Shown here: one piece after another, positions 1 to 7,300 of the stretch | Position numbering within the stretch: position 1 is the first letter of the stretch | Layout: the number at the start of each line of letters is the position of its first letter | Assembly: GCA_019424645.1 (NCBI GenBank) | Contig: JAHYZB010000076.1 | Span: 1 to 17,387, forward strand | From: Oxalobacter formigenes | Lineage (GTDB): Bacteria > Pseudomonadota > Gammaproteobacteria > Burkholderiales > Burkholderiaceae_D | DNA: 17,387 nt | Reading direction: 5' to 3' | The notes under the pieces: model-generated | Seen by the model: only the letters and a program-made list of their open reading frames with translations | The model's database searches: none | What the model was told of the DNA's origin: nothing | Program-made: the position numbers and the translations under genes

Positions 1-64
1 ATTTTCTCTTCATAAAGCGTGTTATGTCCCATTATTTGAAGCCTGGAAACAGACCTTGTCCGGC

Positions 65-93
65 TTGATGTGAGGCCTTATATGGTCTATTAT
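65..93 (+). promoter_or_regulatory. Possible sigma-70 type promoter
   Basis: TTGATG at 65-70 and TATTAT at 88-93 are separated by 17 bases, matching the sigma-70 consensus at 4 of 6 and 5 of 6 positions. It points toward the replication genes but lies about 425 bases before the first one. In AT-rich DNA such matches arise by chance, so this is only a candidate. Confidence 0.25.
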
Positions 94-280
94 AGCAGAT
101 ATCATATTTTTACAACTTTTATGGTCTGTCGTGTACCTGGATTTACAAAACTGTTTTATTAATAACGCTATAAAAAACAATTATTAATCGTGTTTTTTTC
201 ATTATTTTTTTATACGTTTCATATCTTGCTTTTCGAAAAATTAAACGATCAAACAACCATATGAAGGTTGATAAAAATCA

Positions 281-295
281 AATAGCGACGCTATT
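281..295. repeat. 7-1-7 inverted repeat, possible operator
   Basis: AATAGCG and CGCTATT flank a single central A, giving an almost perfect 15-base palindrome upstream of the replication genes. A phage repressor operator can have this form. A 7-bp arm with a fixed 1-base gap is expected about once by chance in a window of this size, so position is the only real argument. Confidence 0.25.
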
Positions 296-517
296 GGACA
301 ATGAAGCCCGGTCTTTTTGCCGGGACCATCGAATCACACTCTTTTTTTTCAAGTATCGAATAATGAATTTTTCTGTTTTTATCAAAAAAAGTCTTTTCCG
401 GTCTGTCGGGTGTTTCATTTTGCCCATTTCGGGAAAACGGATTGTCGGGCCAGCCATTTTCGAATGGATGAACTGTCCTGACAATATGAAAGGGTACAAC
501 AGACACAGGAGGACAAC

Positions 518-1771
518 ATGAATTTTTACAAGCATTATATCGGCGATTACCAGCGGGATACGGGACATTTGAGTCTGGCCGAGCATGGTGCGTACCGGTT
601 GATGCTGGATGCCTTTTATGCAACGGGAAAACCTTTGCCTATGGATAAAAAAGCCCTTTACCGCTTGCTGCGGGCAGCAACTGCCGTTGAACGCAAGGCG
701 ATTGATATGGTTTGTGCACAGTTCTGGGAAATCTCGTCGGCCGGGCTGGTCAACCGGCGTGCGGCTCTTGAAATCGAAAAGGCCGCGAAACAGGCCGAAA
801 TCAACCGGCAGATTGCCATCGAACGGGAAAAAAGAAAACGTCAAAGACTGGAAGAAATACCGGTGCATTCTCCATGCATCAAAACCGGAATGGAAGAGTT
901 GGTCGGAAAGGGTGCGTTCTTTGATCCTGTCCATGAATCTGACAAAGTGTTTGAAGTGTGCAGAGTGAATAATACGCATATCGTTTCGGGGATGCAACCA
1001 TTTTCGTGCACGAACCGTGCCACGGATGGACCATGTCCGGTTGAACCGGGAGAGGATGTGGAGGGTGGTTTGTCTCGTGTACCTATCCATAACCAAAGCC
1101 ATAGCCATAGCCAGAACCATAACCATAATAAAAAAGAGTGCGGCAATCCGGCAACATCCCTTTGGGCAGGGGAAAACGCCGATTCCGGAGAGGCTCTTGG
1201 CCAGGAGGGGGATGAAAACGCAGCCGCTCACCGGAAGGTTCTTTTTTCCGGGGGGCAATTGGCCGATATCGTTTTAGCGGATACGGATGATTTTCCGGAC
1301 AAAGGTTTTTCAGGGGATGCCGCTGTAGAAACAGGGTCGGATGTTCCGGATTCGCATGACGATGATTCACATAAAACGAAGTCTGTTTCCGTTTCCCTTG
1401 CCATGGTAATGCGTAAGGCGGGAATTGTGGCGGCTGCGGGTGACCCCCGTTTGCTGGAGCTGGCCAGGCAGGGGGTGGATGTGGATACGGTTGTGGCGGC
1501 GTGTTCCGAAGCGAGAAGGGCGAGGCCGAATGAACGGATCGGGATGGCTTATGTGGTGAAGATTGTCGAACGCTGGGCCAGGGATGCGAGTTCGATTGCA
1601 GCGCGTGGCGCACGCGCTCACGGGCGCTCTTGTGTTCATGAGGATCGCAGGAAAGCACTGGATGAATTGACGGGACGTTCGCCGGACGGGGTTGCGCCTT
1701 CTGTTTCCGGTGTCCCTTTTACGTTCGATGGTTCGGTCAAAGTGATTGGCGGGGATGACGGTAAAAAATGA
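518..1771 (+). CDS. DUF1376 phage replication initiator-like protein
   Basis: A 417-residue protein whose first 90 or so residues (NFYKHYIGDYQRDTGHLSL, then GAYRLMLDAFY and PLPMDKKALYRLL) are a clear DUF1376 domain, as found in phage replication genes next to helicase loaders. By position it would be the origin-binding partner in a lambda O/P-like pair; that role is inferred. A basic, coiled-coil-like segment follows (about 95-115), then a poorly conserved linker with a Ser/Asn/His run at 191-206, and a C-terminal block (about 292-365) with GDPRLLELARQGVD and GMAYVVKIVERWARDA, a pattern seen at the end of related initiators. The start is fixed by AGGAGG at 507-512, five bases before ATG. The 70-base gap to the next gene's reading frame suggests one operon. 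An antisense open frame of 326 codons overlaps it and looks like a codon-bias shadow. Confidence 0.85.
   Translation: MNFYKHYIGDYQRDTGHLSLAEHGAYRLMLDAFYATGKPLPMDKKALYRLLRAATAVERKAIDMVCAQFWEISSAGLVNRRAALEIEKAAKQAEINRQIAIEREKRKRQRLEEIPVHSPCIKTGMEELVGKGAFFDPVHESDKVFEVCRVNNTHIVSGMQPFSCTNRATDGPCPVEPGEDVEGGLSRVPIHNQSHSHSQNHNHNKKECGNPATSLWAGENADSGEALGQEGDENAAAHRKVLFSGGQLADIVLADTDDFPDKGFSGDAAVETGSDVPDSHDDDSHKTKSVSVSLAMVMRKAGIVAAAGDPRLLELARQGVDVDTVVAACSEARRARPNERIGMAYVVKIVERWARDASSIAARGARAHGRSCVHEDRRKALDELTGRSPDGVAPSVSGVPFTFDGSVKVIGGDDGKK
1087..1128 (+). repeat. Seven tandem 6-bp units inside initiator gene
   Basis: Seven head-to-tail hexamers of the form CCAtAA/CCAtAG (CCATAA, CCAAAG, CCATAG twice, CCAGAA, CCATAA twice) are followed directly by an A-rich run, TAAAAAAG. 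In the initiator frame they encode the Asn/Ser/His linker. Tandem units next to an A-rich stretch inside an initiator gene recall the layout of the lambda origin, which lies within gene O. A simple slippage-prone linker is the plainer explanation. Confidence 0.6.
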
Positions 1772-1876
1772 GGGGAGCATTTTCCGGAAGTTCCGGATTT
1801 TTCCTGTCTGTTTTTTTGAAGTGAGAGTTGGCCTGACGAGGTGTATGGGGGTCGGTGTCAGGAGGAATGGAAGGTG

Positions 1877-2467
1877 ATGGAGACTAATTCGGAGAAATTA
1901 CGGAAGACGGTAACGATTGCCGGGATTGAGGCGCTTTTTTCGGAATTCGAGGCGCTTTACGGGGTTCGTTTTGCCGATATGTGGCGGGGAACGGATATCG
2001 CTTATGTGAAGTCGCTTTGGGCAAAAGCCTTGTCGGGTTTGTCGGTACGGGAAGTCAGGACAGGTCTGGACCAATGCCGTTTCAAGCCCTGGCCGCCCAG
2101 TTTGCCTGAGTTTTTGGGTTTGTGCCGCCCGCCTCCCGATCCTGAAAAGGCGTTTGTGGCTGCGCAGGATCTGGTATGCCGCCGGCAATCGGGGAAGGAT
2201 GTCTGGCCGGACAAGGCGCTTTACTGGGCGGCTGTGGAGTTCGGGTTTTTTGATTTGCGGTCAATGTCCTGGCAACTGGCAAAAAATCGCTGGAGCCGGT
2301 TATGGCTGGAAAAACAGGCTATGGAAGCCGTTTTGCCTCCGGTTCCGAAGGCGTCTTTGAAACTGGTTTGTCCGGGTCAGGCTCTGACGGATACGGTAAC
2401 GGCAAAAAGGCATCTGGCGAAACTGAAACGTTTGACGATGAGGACAATGAAACGGACGCGGGTATGA
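1877..2467 (+). CDS. Phage replication protein P-like (helicase loader)
   Basis: About 196 residues. The pattern IEALFSEFEALYGVRFADMW, then VKSLWAKALSGLSVREVRTG and CRFKPWPPSLPEFLGLCRPP, fits the lambda P-like family, whose members deliver the host DnaB helicase to the phage origin bound by the initiator. Gene order directly after the DUF1376 protein supports this. The C-terminal half (WPDKALYWAAVEFGFFDLRS and following) is less conserved. The frame is open from a GTG at 1841, but the best ribosome site is AGGAGG at 1860-1865, which serves GTG 1874 (8 bases) or ATG 1877 (11 bases), so a start there is preferred. The stop is overlapped by ATG 2464 and followed by ATG 2468, both starting very short frames. 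Helicase loading is inferred from family resemblance, not from a catalytic motif. Confidence 0.6.
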   Translation: METNSEKLRKTVTIAGIEALFSEFEALYGVRFADMWRGTDIAYVKSLWAKALSGLSVREVRTGLDQCRFKPWPPSLPEFLGLCRPPPDPEKAFVAAQDLVCRRQSGKDVWPDKALYWAAVEFGFFDLRSMSWQLAKNRWSRLWLEKQAMEAVLPPVPKASLKLVCPGQALTDTVTAKRHLAKLKRLTMRTMKRTRV

Positions 2468-2890
2468 ATGACGGATGTTTTTAAAGGGATAGGCCTGTTT
2501 CATCAGGATTGTCCCGGGAAGGGATATCGATGAGAGTCGCGCCGACATGACTGCCGTGCAGGACGACGGTCATGACTGACGTACAGCAAACGGCGTGCTT
2601 TACGACAGGGGCGAAAAGCATCGGACAACTATTGCGCCTTGCTGGTGTTGAAAAGCGTATTGAGTGATGTGTTTCTGTTTCTCGCTTTTTAATGGTTTTT
2701 CATTTTTTTGTCTGTTTTCTACGGGGAGGATTTTTATAACGCATGGATCTGGAATATGAATGTACTTGAGATTATATCGGATTATATCTGAAAAGTGTTT
2801 TGAAGTGGATTGAAAATGAAACGGTTTTTGTTTTTTTGAAAAATCAGAATGAAAACAGTCGGTGCAAGCCGGTATAAAGTGGAGGGATAA
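2468..2890. other. Gap with chained micro-ORFs and repeats
   Basis: This 423-base gap inside the prophage module lacks a normal gene. Its first 200 bases hold a chain of very short + strand frames: 2468-2533 (21 codons), 2530-2550 (6 codons, after AAGGGA at 2519-2524), 2547-2579 (10 codons) and 2572-2667 (31 codons), each start overlapping the previous stop region. The longest begins MTDVQQTACF and ends LLRLAGVEKRIE; I do not recognise it. The second half is AT-rich with a tandem repeat at 2770-2788. The chain may be a decayed gene, a set of phage small peptides, or chance. Confidence 0.4.
2770..2788. repeat. Tandem 9-bp direct repeat GATTATATC
   Basis: GATTATATC occurs at 2770-2778 and again at 2780-2788, one helical turn apart (10 bases), about 100 bases before the winged-helix gene. 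Two same-facing half sites with 10-base phasing could bind a regulator on one DNA face. Read on the minus strand each copy contains TATAAT, but no minus-strand gene lies to the left. Confidence 0.4.
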
Positions 2891-3361
2891 ATGATGAGAA
2901 ATCGGGGATCTGACAGAAAAGGAATGTTCTTGTCCAGGAATGAGGCAAGGCACTCGCAAATGGTCAAAACAGGAAAATGTTCACGTTTGATTCATGAGCA
3001 AAAGGACAGGATCGAAGCCGCTCTCTCTCATTGCCAGATGACGATTTCCGAACTGGCTTTTGAATTGGGTTTGTCCAACGATACGATCCGAAACCGTATC
3101 AACGAGATGGTGATCGAGAGGCGTGGTGTACGTGTCGCCGGATGGCATGTCCTGGATACGACGATGGTGCGTATCTGGGGTATCGGTTTTGAACGGGATG
3201 AACCGAAACCGGTCAGGGGCCGGGTGTCTGCTATCCGTAAACGCCGCAGGCAAGACAGTGCGCATCATCGGGCTTTGGCACCGGAAATCGGCACGGCACC
3301 GGTCCGGTTCCGCCGTGAAGGTATGGATGAGTGGCTGTTCCGTATTCAGGAGCTGAGATGA
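2891..3361 (+). CDS. Phage winged-helix DNA-binding protein
   Basis: A 156-residue basic protein. Residues about 38-75 contain a helix-turn-helix, KDRIEAALSHCQMTISELAF followed by ELGLSNDTIRNRINEMV, and then a wing-like strand pair, GVRVAGWHV and RIWGIGFERDEPKP, an arrangement seen in small phage HTH proteins encoded just before RusA resolvases. The middle is Arg/Lys-rich (RVSAIRKRRR). It probably acts as a regulator of phage genes or a DNA-structure-binding accessory; the sequence does not decide which. GGAGGG at 2881-2886 sits five or eight bases before the two successive ATG codons at 2891 and 2894. Its TGA overlaps the RusA start as ATGA, so the two are translationally coupled. Confidence 0.65.
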   Translation: MMRNRGSDRKGMFLSRNEARHSQMVKTGKCSRLIHEQKDRIEAALSHCQMTISELAFELGLSNDTIRNRINEMVIERRGVRVAGWHVLDTTMVRIWGIGFERDEPKPVRGRVSAIRKRRRQDSAHHRALAPEIGTAPVRFRREGMDEWLFRIQELR

Positions 3362-4026
3362 TTGAGTTGACGCTGCCGTATCCGATTTCAGCCAATCGCT
3401 ACTGGCGTACTTATTTGCCCAGGGGATGTGCCGCTCCGGTAACGACGGTTTCTCCGGAGGCCAGGGCGTATCAGAACAGGGTCAGGCGGGCGGCACGGGA
3501 AGCGGGGGTTCATTGTCCTTTTCCCGGCCGGGTCGCGGTTTCGTATGTGTTGTATCCGAAACGTCCGCTGGACTGGAAAAAGCGTCAGAGGATGAATCCG
3601 TCGAGGTGGGACGATTCGGTGCAGTGTATGGATCTGGATAATGCCCAGAAGGTGCTGTTCGATGCGATGGAAGGGATTGTTTACGAGAATGACAGTCTGA
3701 TCCGGCGCATCGAGGGGGAAAGGGCTGTGCCGGATGGCGAGGGGAGGGTTCTTGTGATGGTGAAGTCGATGGAAGATCTTGCCGCTGTGGTGACGGATTC
3801 CTGCATGGATGTGCCGGATACGGTCGGGGGTCTGCCGCTGGAAAAACGGTTTCCGGTGAATTGTCGCGTGATGACTCCGACGGGAAGAATTGCCCGGGTA
3901 CGCCGTTATCTGGCCGGATCGAGCAAGCAGGATCATTTCGAAAGGCTGATCTGTGAATATGCCGATGGAAAGAGGACGGATGACTGGGTGACTTTACAGC
4001 CGCAGTTTCTGGTGAAACTGGAGTAG
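3358..4026 (+). CDS. rusA: RusA-type Holliday junction resolvase, extended
   Basis: A 222-residue protein. The first 135 or so residues form a RusA endonuclease, which cuts four-way DNA junctions as a dimer using Mg2+ bound by aspartates. Visible family marks are LPYPISANRYWR at 6-17 and the active-site block MDLDNAQKVLFDAMEG at 91-106, with D92, D94, K98 and D102, then ENDSLI with D112. E. coli RusA is about 120 residues. Here roughly 85 extra residues follow, ending in a compact segment with RVMTPTGRIARVRRYL and DDWVTLQPQFLVKLE that looks like a small beta-rich, DNA-associated module. I do not recognise that part by name. The start at 3358 is supported by AGGAG at 3348-3352 and the ATGA overlap. 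A frame extending 9 codons upstream is unlikely to be used. It is the last gene before the terminator. Confidence 0.9.
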   Translation: MIELTLPYPISANRYWRTYLPRGCAAPVTTVSPEARAYQNRVRRAAREAGVHCPFPGRVAVSYVLYPKRPLDWKKRQRMNPSRWDDSVQCMDLDNAQKVLFDAMEGIVYENDSLIRRIEGERAVPDGEGRVLVMVKSMEDLAAVVTDSCMDVPDTVGGLPLEKRFPVNCRVMTPTGRIARVRRYLAGSSKQDHFERLICEYADGKRTDDWVTLQPQFLVKLE

Positions 4027-4102
4027 CCTGGAGCAGGCCGGAAAAGGGCGCATGCGATGCCGTTTCGTTTGCCGCAGGCTTTTTGCCGGACTTTTTTTCA
4101 TG

Positions 4103-4131
4103 AACGGGGCGCTTGCCCCGTTTTTTGTTTT
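4103..4131 (+). terminator. Rho-independent terminator after rusA
   Basis: An 8-bp perfect stem (4103-4110 with 4115-4122, core CGGGGC/GCCCCG) closes a GCTT loop and runs into a T-rich tail (TTTTTTGTTTT). It ends the prophage operon and separates it from the signalling gene downstream. Confidence 0.9.
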
Positions 4132-4157
4132 GTAGCCGTGTGGAAATATTTTACAAT
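4130..4157 (+). promoter_or_regulatory. Weak promoter candidate before hybrid kinase
   Basis: TTGTAG at 4130-4135 and TACAAT at 4152-4157 are separated by 16 bases, directly after the terminator. TACAAT matches the -10 consensus at 5 of 6, but the -35 element is poor. The long leader (4158-4395) also holds a CTGTTT/AAACAG hairpin at 4261-4276, a GCGATT/AATCGC inverted repeat at 4307-4327, and TGCGATTT repeated at 4306 and 4360, any of which could be regulatory. Confidence 0.25.
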
Positions 4158-4395
4158 GGGAAAATGACTGCCTGTTTATTATTTCGCCTGTTGACGGTGC
4201 TGGCTGTGGATGGTTTGTATCCTTGTCCGCTGTTTTTTTGTCGTCGTGAATGGCGGAACGCTGTTTTCTGAAACAGGCTCTTTGACCGGTCGGGAAACGT
4301 TTTTCTGCGATTTGAATCCGCAATCGCTTCTGTTTTTCCTGTCTGTCGATGCCGGTTGCTGCGATTTATTCCAGATATTTAGTTAAGGTCCCCTG

Positions 4396-7300
4396 ATGAT
4401 GAACGTTCGAAAACATGATGCGGAAATGACGATTGAAGGTTTTTTGAATGCTTTTCTGACTGAAAAGAATGTGAAAAAAGCCCTGTCTTTTCTGGATGAG
4501 GACATTTACTGGACGGAGGCAATGATCGCTCACGAAGCGAGCGGGCTTCGTGAGGTGGCGGCAGGTCTGGACAGGCTGGTTGAATCGATTCCCGACAATG
4601 ACGGGGTAGTGGTGAGGTTCGAAAAGGGCCGGGAGGTGGGCAGCGATTTGTTTGAATTGTCGGGTACGTCCAGACTGCTGTTTTCGTCAAACACGTCGAA
4701 TCTGATGCAGCTAAAACGGCATATTGTTTTTTTGTGCCGGCGGCATGCCCGGGAAAATCCGGATGTATGGAAGATTGTTTCCATACATGTGTCCATGATC
4801 GATGATATTGCTGACGGAAAGTTGTATGTGGACAGGAATGCCGCGTTTTCGCGTCTGTTTTCTGCCGACCGTATCCATAATGAATCGTTTGATATTCTCC
4901 GCCGAAGTATTCCGGGCGGGATGATGGCCGGTTATCTGAAGGAGGGGTTTCCGCTTTATTACGTCAACCAGAATATGCTGGATTATCTGGGTTTCGATTA
5001 TGACGGTTTTGTCGAATCGATTGACGGCCATGTCATTAACGGGATTCATCCGGATGACCGCGGGCGTGTCTGCGAGACGGTGGAGTCGGCGTTTTCACGG
5101 GGTGAGGAATATGAAGTCCAGTACCGGATGGAAAAGAGCGACGGTTCTTATATCTGGGTGAACGATATCGGCAAGAAGGGGGTGTCTCCGGATGGCCGTC
5201 CGGTTTGCATGTCGGTGGTCAGGGATGTGACGGAGGAAAAAGAGGCCAAGGAACGTCTTGAACGGGAAATTGCCGAGAAAAAACGGCAAACGGATATTGT
5301 CGAGAACCTGTTTCAGACGGTGATGTGCGGGATTGTCGAGTACTGGCTGAATCCGAACGGAACGGTTACGTTTGTCAGGGCCAATCAGGAGGCTATCCGG
5401 ATTTTCGGGTGTACCCCGGCAGCGTTCTGGACCAAAAAAGACTGGGATATTGCTTCTCTCGTTTTTGATGCAGACCAGACGATGATTTTTTCGGAGGTGA
5501 CGAAGTTGTCCCATCCGGGAGCCAAGATCCATTACGAGTATCGACTTGTCAGAACTGATGGGTCAACGTGCTGGATTATCGGTACGGCTGAAGTGATGGC
5601 GATGGAAGGGGAAAGTGTCTGTATCCGGAGTGTTTATATGGATATCGATCATCGCAAGAAAGCGGAGCAGGAAAACAAAACGCTTATGCAGATGAACAAG
5701 GGCACGAGCGAGATGCTCCGTCTGGTATTGGCTGGTACGTCGATTAATGAATTTTTTTATTATCCGACCGAGCGTTATATTGTTTTGCCGAAACGCCTGT
5801 GTGAGGCTTACGGTCTGGATGAACGGTATGACGACCTTCCGGGCGGGTTTGCCGACGGGAATGTTTTCGGCGAGGATATTGCCCTGTATTACGATATTTT
5901 CAAAAGGCTTGACGACGGCATTTCGCCTGTGACGGGTGAGTTCCGGTTACGGGACGGGAAGACCTGGATTCGCCAGACCTTGTCTGTTGTCCAGTATGAT
6001 GAAAAGAACCGTCCGGTTTATGCCATCGGGATTGTGGAAGACATCACGAAGTCGCACGAGATGGAAATGGCGCTGGATTATGCCCGTTCGCGGGATGCCC
6101 TGACGGGGCTTTATACCCGTGAAACCGGTTTGCGGATGATCCGGCAGATTATGGATTCCAGGCCGGTTGATCAGGTTTGCGCGATGATGATTCTGGATAT
6201 GGACGATTTCGGCCGGATCAATAAGGAAGAAGGCAGTGTTTTTGCCGATATGGTCTTGCGCGAGGTGGCCGATATTCTGGCAGCAAGTATCGGGGTGGAC
6301 GATATTGCGCTGCGTCTCGGTGGCGATGAATTCATGCTCTTTATCCATGATTGCGACAAGGCGGGCGCAACTGTTATCGGGGGGATGATTGCGGCAAAGG
6401 TAACGGAGCTGTTTTCGAATGCCGGAAGCGGTCTTGAGATTTCCGTCAGTATCGGGATGTGTGTGACGGCGGTGGTCAATGAATTCAGCGGTTTGTACCG
6501 TTGCGCGGAAAGTACCTTGCAATACGTGAAAACGAATGGCAAGAAACGGGCGGCCTGTTATCTGGATACGTCCAATGAGCTTGGGGTCGTGTTGACGCAG
6601 CTTTATCCGGATTCGCATTTGTTGAATACGATTGACAGCTTCGGCACGCCGGGGACGGAAAACCTGGCTGATCTGGCACTCGAGTTGCTGGGCAAGGCAA
6701 AGCGCCTCGACGATGCGGTCAATCTGTTGTTGGCCAAGCTGGGCAAGCAGTTCGGGCTGGACAGGGTGTCGATTATCGATATCGATCACGATTACCAGAG
6801 TTTTTCCTATACGTATCAGTGGACACGCCGGAAACAGGATTCTTCTCTGGAAGGCCTTTTTTATCTGGAACCGGGGAGGATCGCGTCACTGCCGGATGAG
6901 TACGATGCTGACGACCTGTCGGAAACGGTGTTTCATCCGGATAGCGGGATGGCGTCATGCTTGAGGAGTGCGATATGGGATGTCGGGGTGTGCGGGGGAA
7001 GTTTCTGTTTTGAAGTCGCCCAGCCCGGTTTTGTCTGGACAGACTTGCACAAGAAGACCCTGAAAGAGGTATCGCAGGTCGTTTCGTCTTTTATCATGAA
7101 GGCCAAGTCGGATGCCCTGAGTCAGGCGAAGACGGATTTTCTTTCAAGGATGTCGCATGAAATCCGTACGCCGATGAATGCGATTGCCGGTATGACGACG
7201 ATTGCACAGTCGGCTCTGGATGATCGGGAAAAGGTGCTGGATTGTCTGGTCAAGATCGAGCAGTCGAACCGGTATTTGCTGAATCTGATCAATGATGTGC

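Larger units (their letters stand above)
1..517. other. AT-rich leader without a convincing gene
   Basis: This stretch precedes the prophage replication genes and I see no real gene in it. One 86-codon open frame at 261-521 has no ribosome site and no recognisable protein. The DNA is AT-rich with several symmetric elements: a perfect 10-bp palindrome at 156-165 (TTATTAATAA), its first eight bases repeated at 181-188, a 7-1-7 inverted repeat at 281-295, and a small GC hairpin at 307-324. A control region upstream of phage early genes would look like this, but the repressor genes that would prove it are not in the window. Confidence 0.5.

Noticed and set aside
261..521. 86-codon + strand frame before the DUF1376 gene
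   Set aside because: No ribosome site, odd composition, and it overlaps the start of a well-supported gene.
278..1258. 326-codon minus-strand open frame
   Set aside because: It lies antisense to the DUF1376 gene, has a low-complexity Met/Ala/Val run caused by the hexamer repeats, and shows no recognisable domain or ribosome site.
5947..6789. 280-codon minus-strand open frame
   Set aside because: It is antisense to the GGDEF part of the hybrid kinase, with no recognisable motif.
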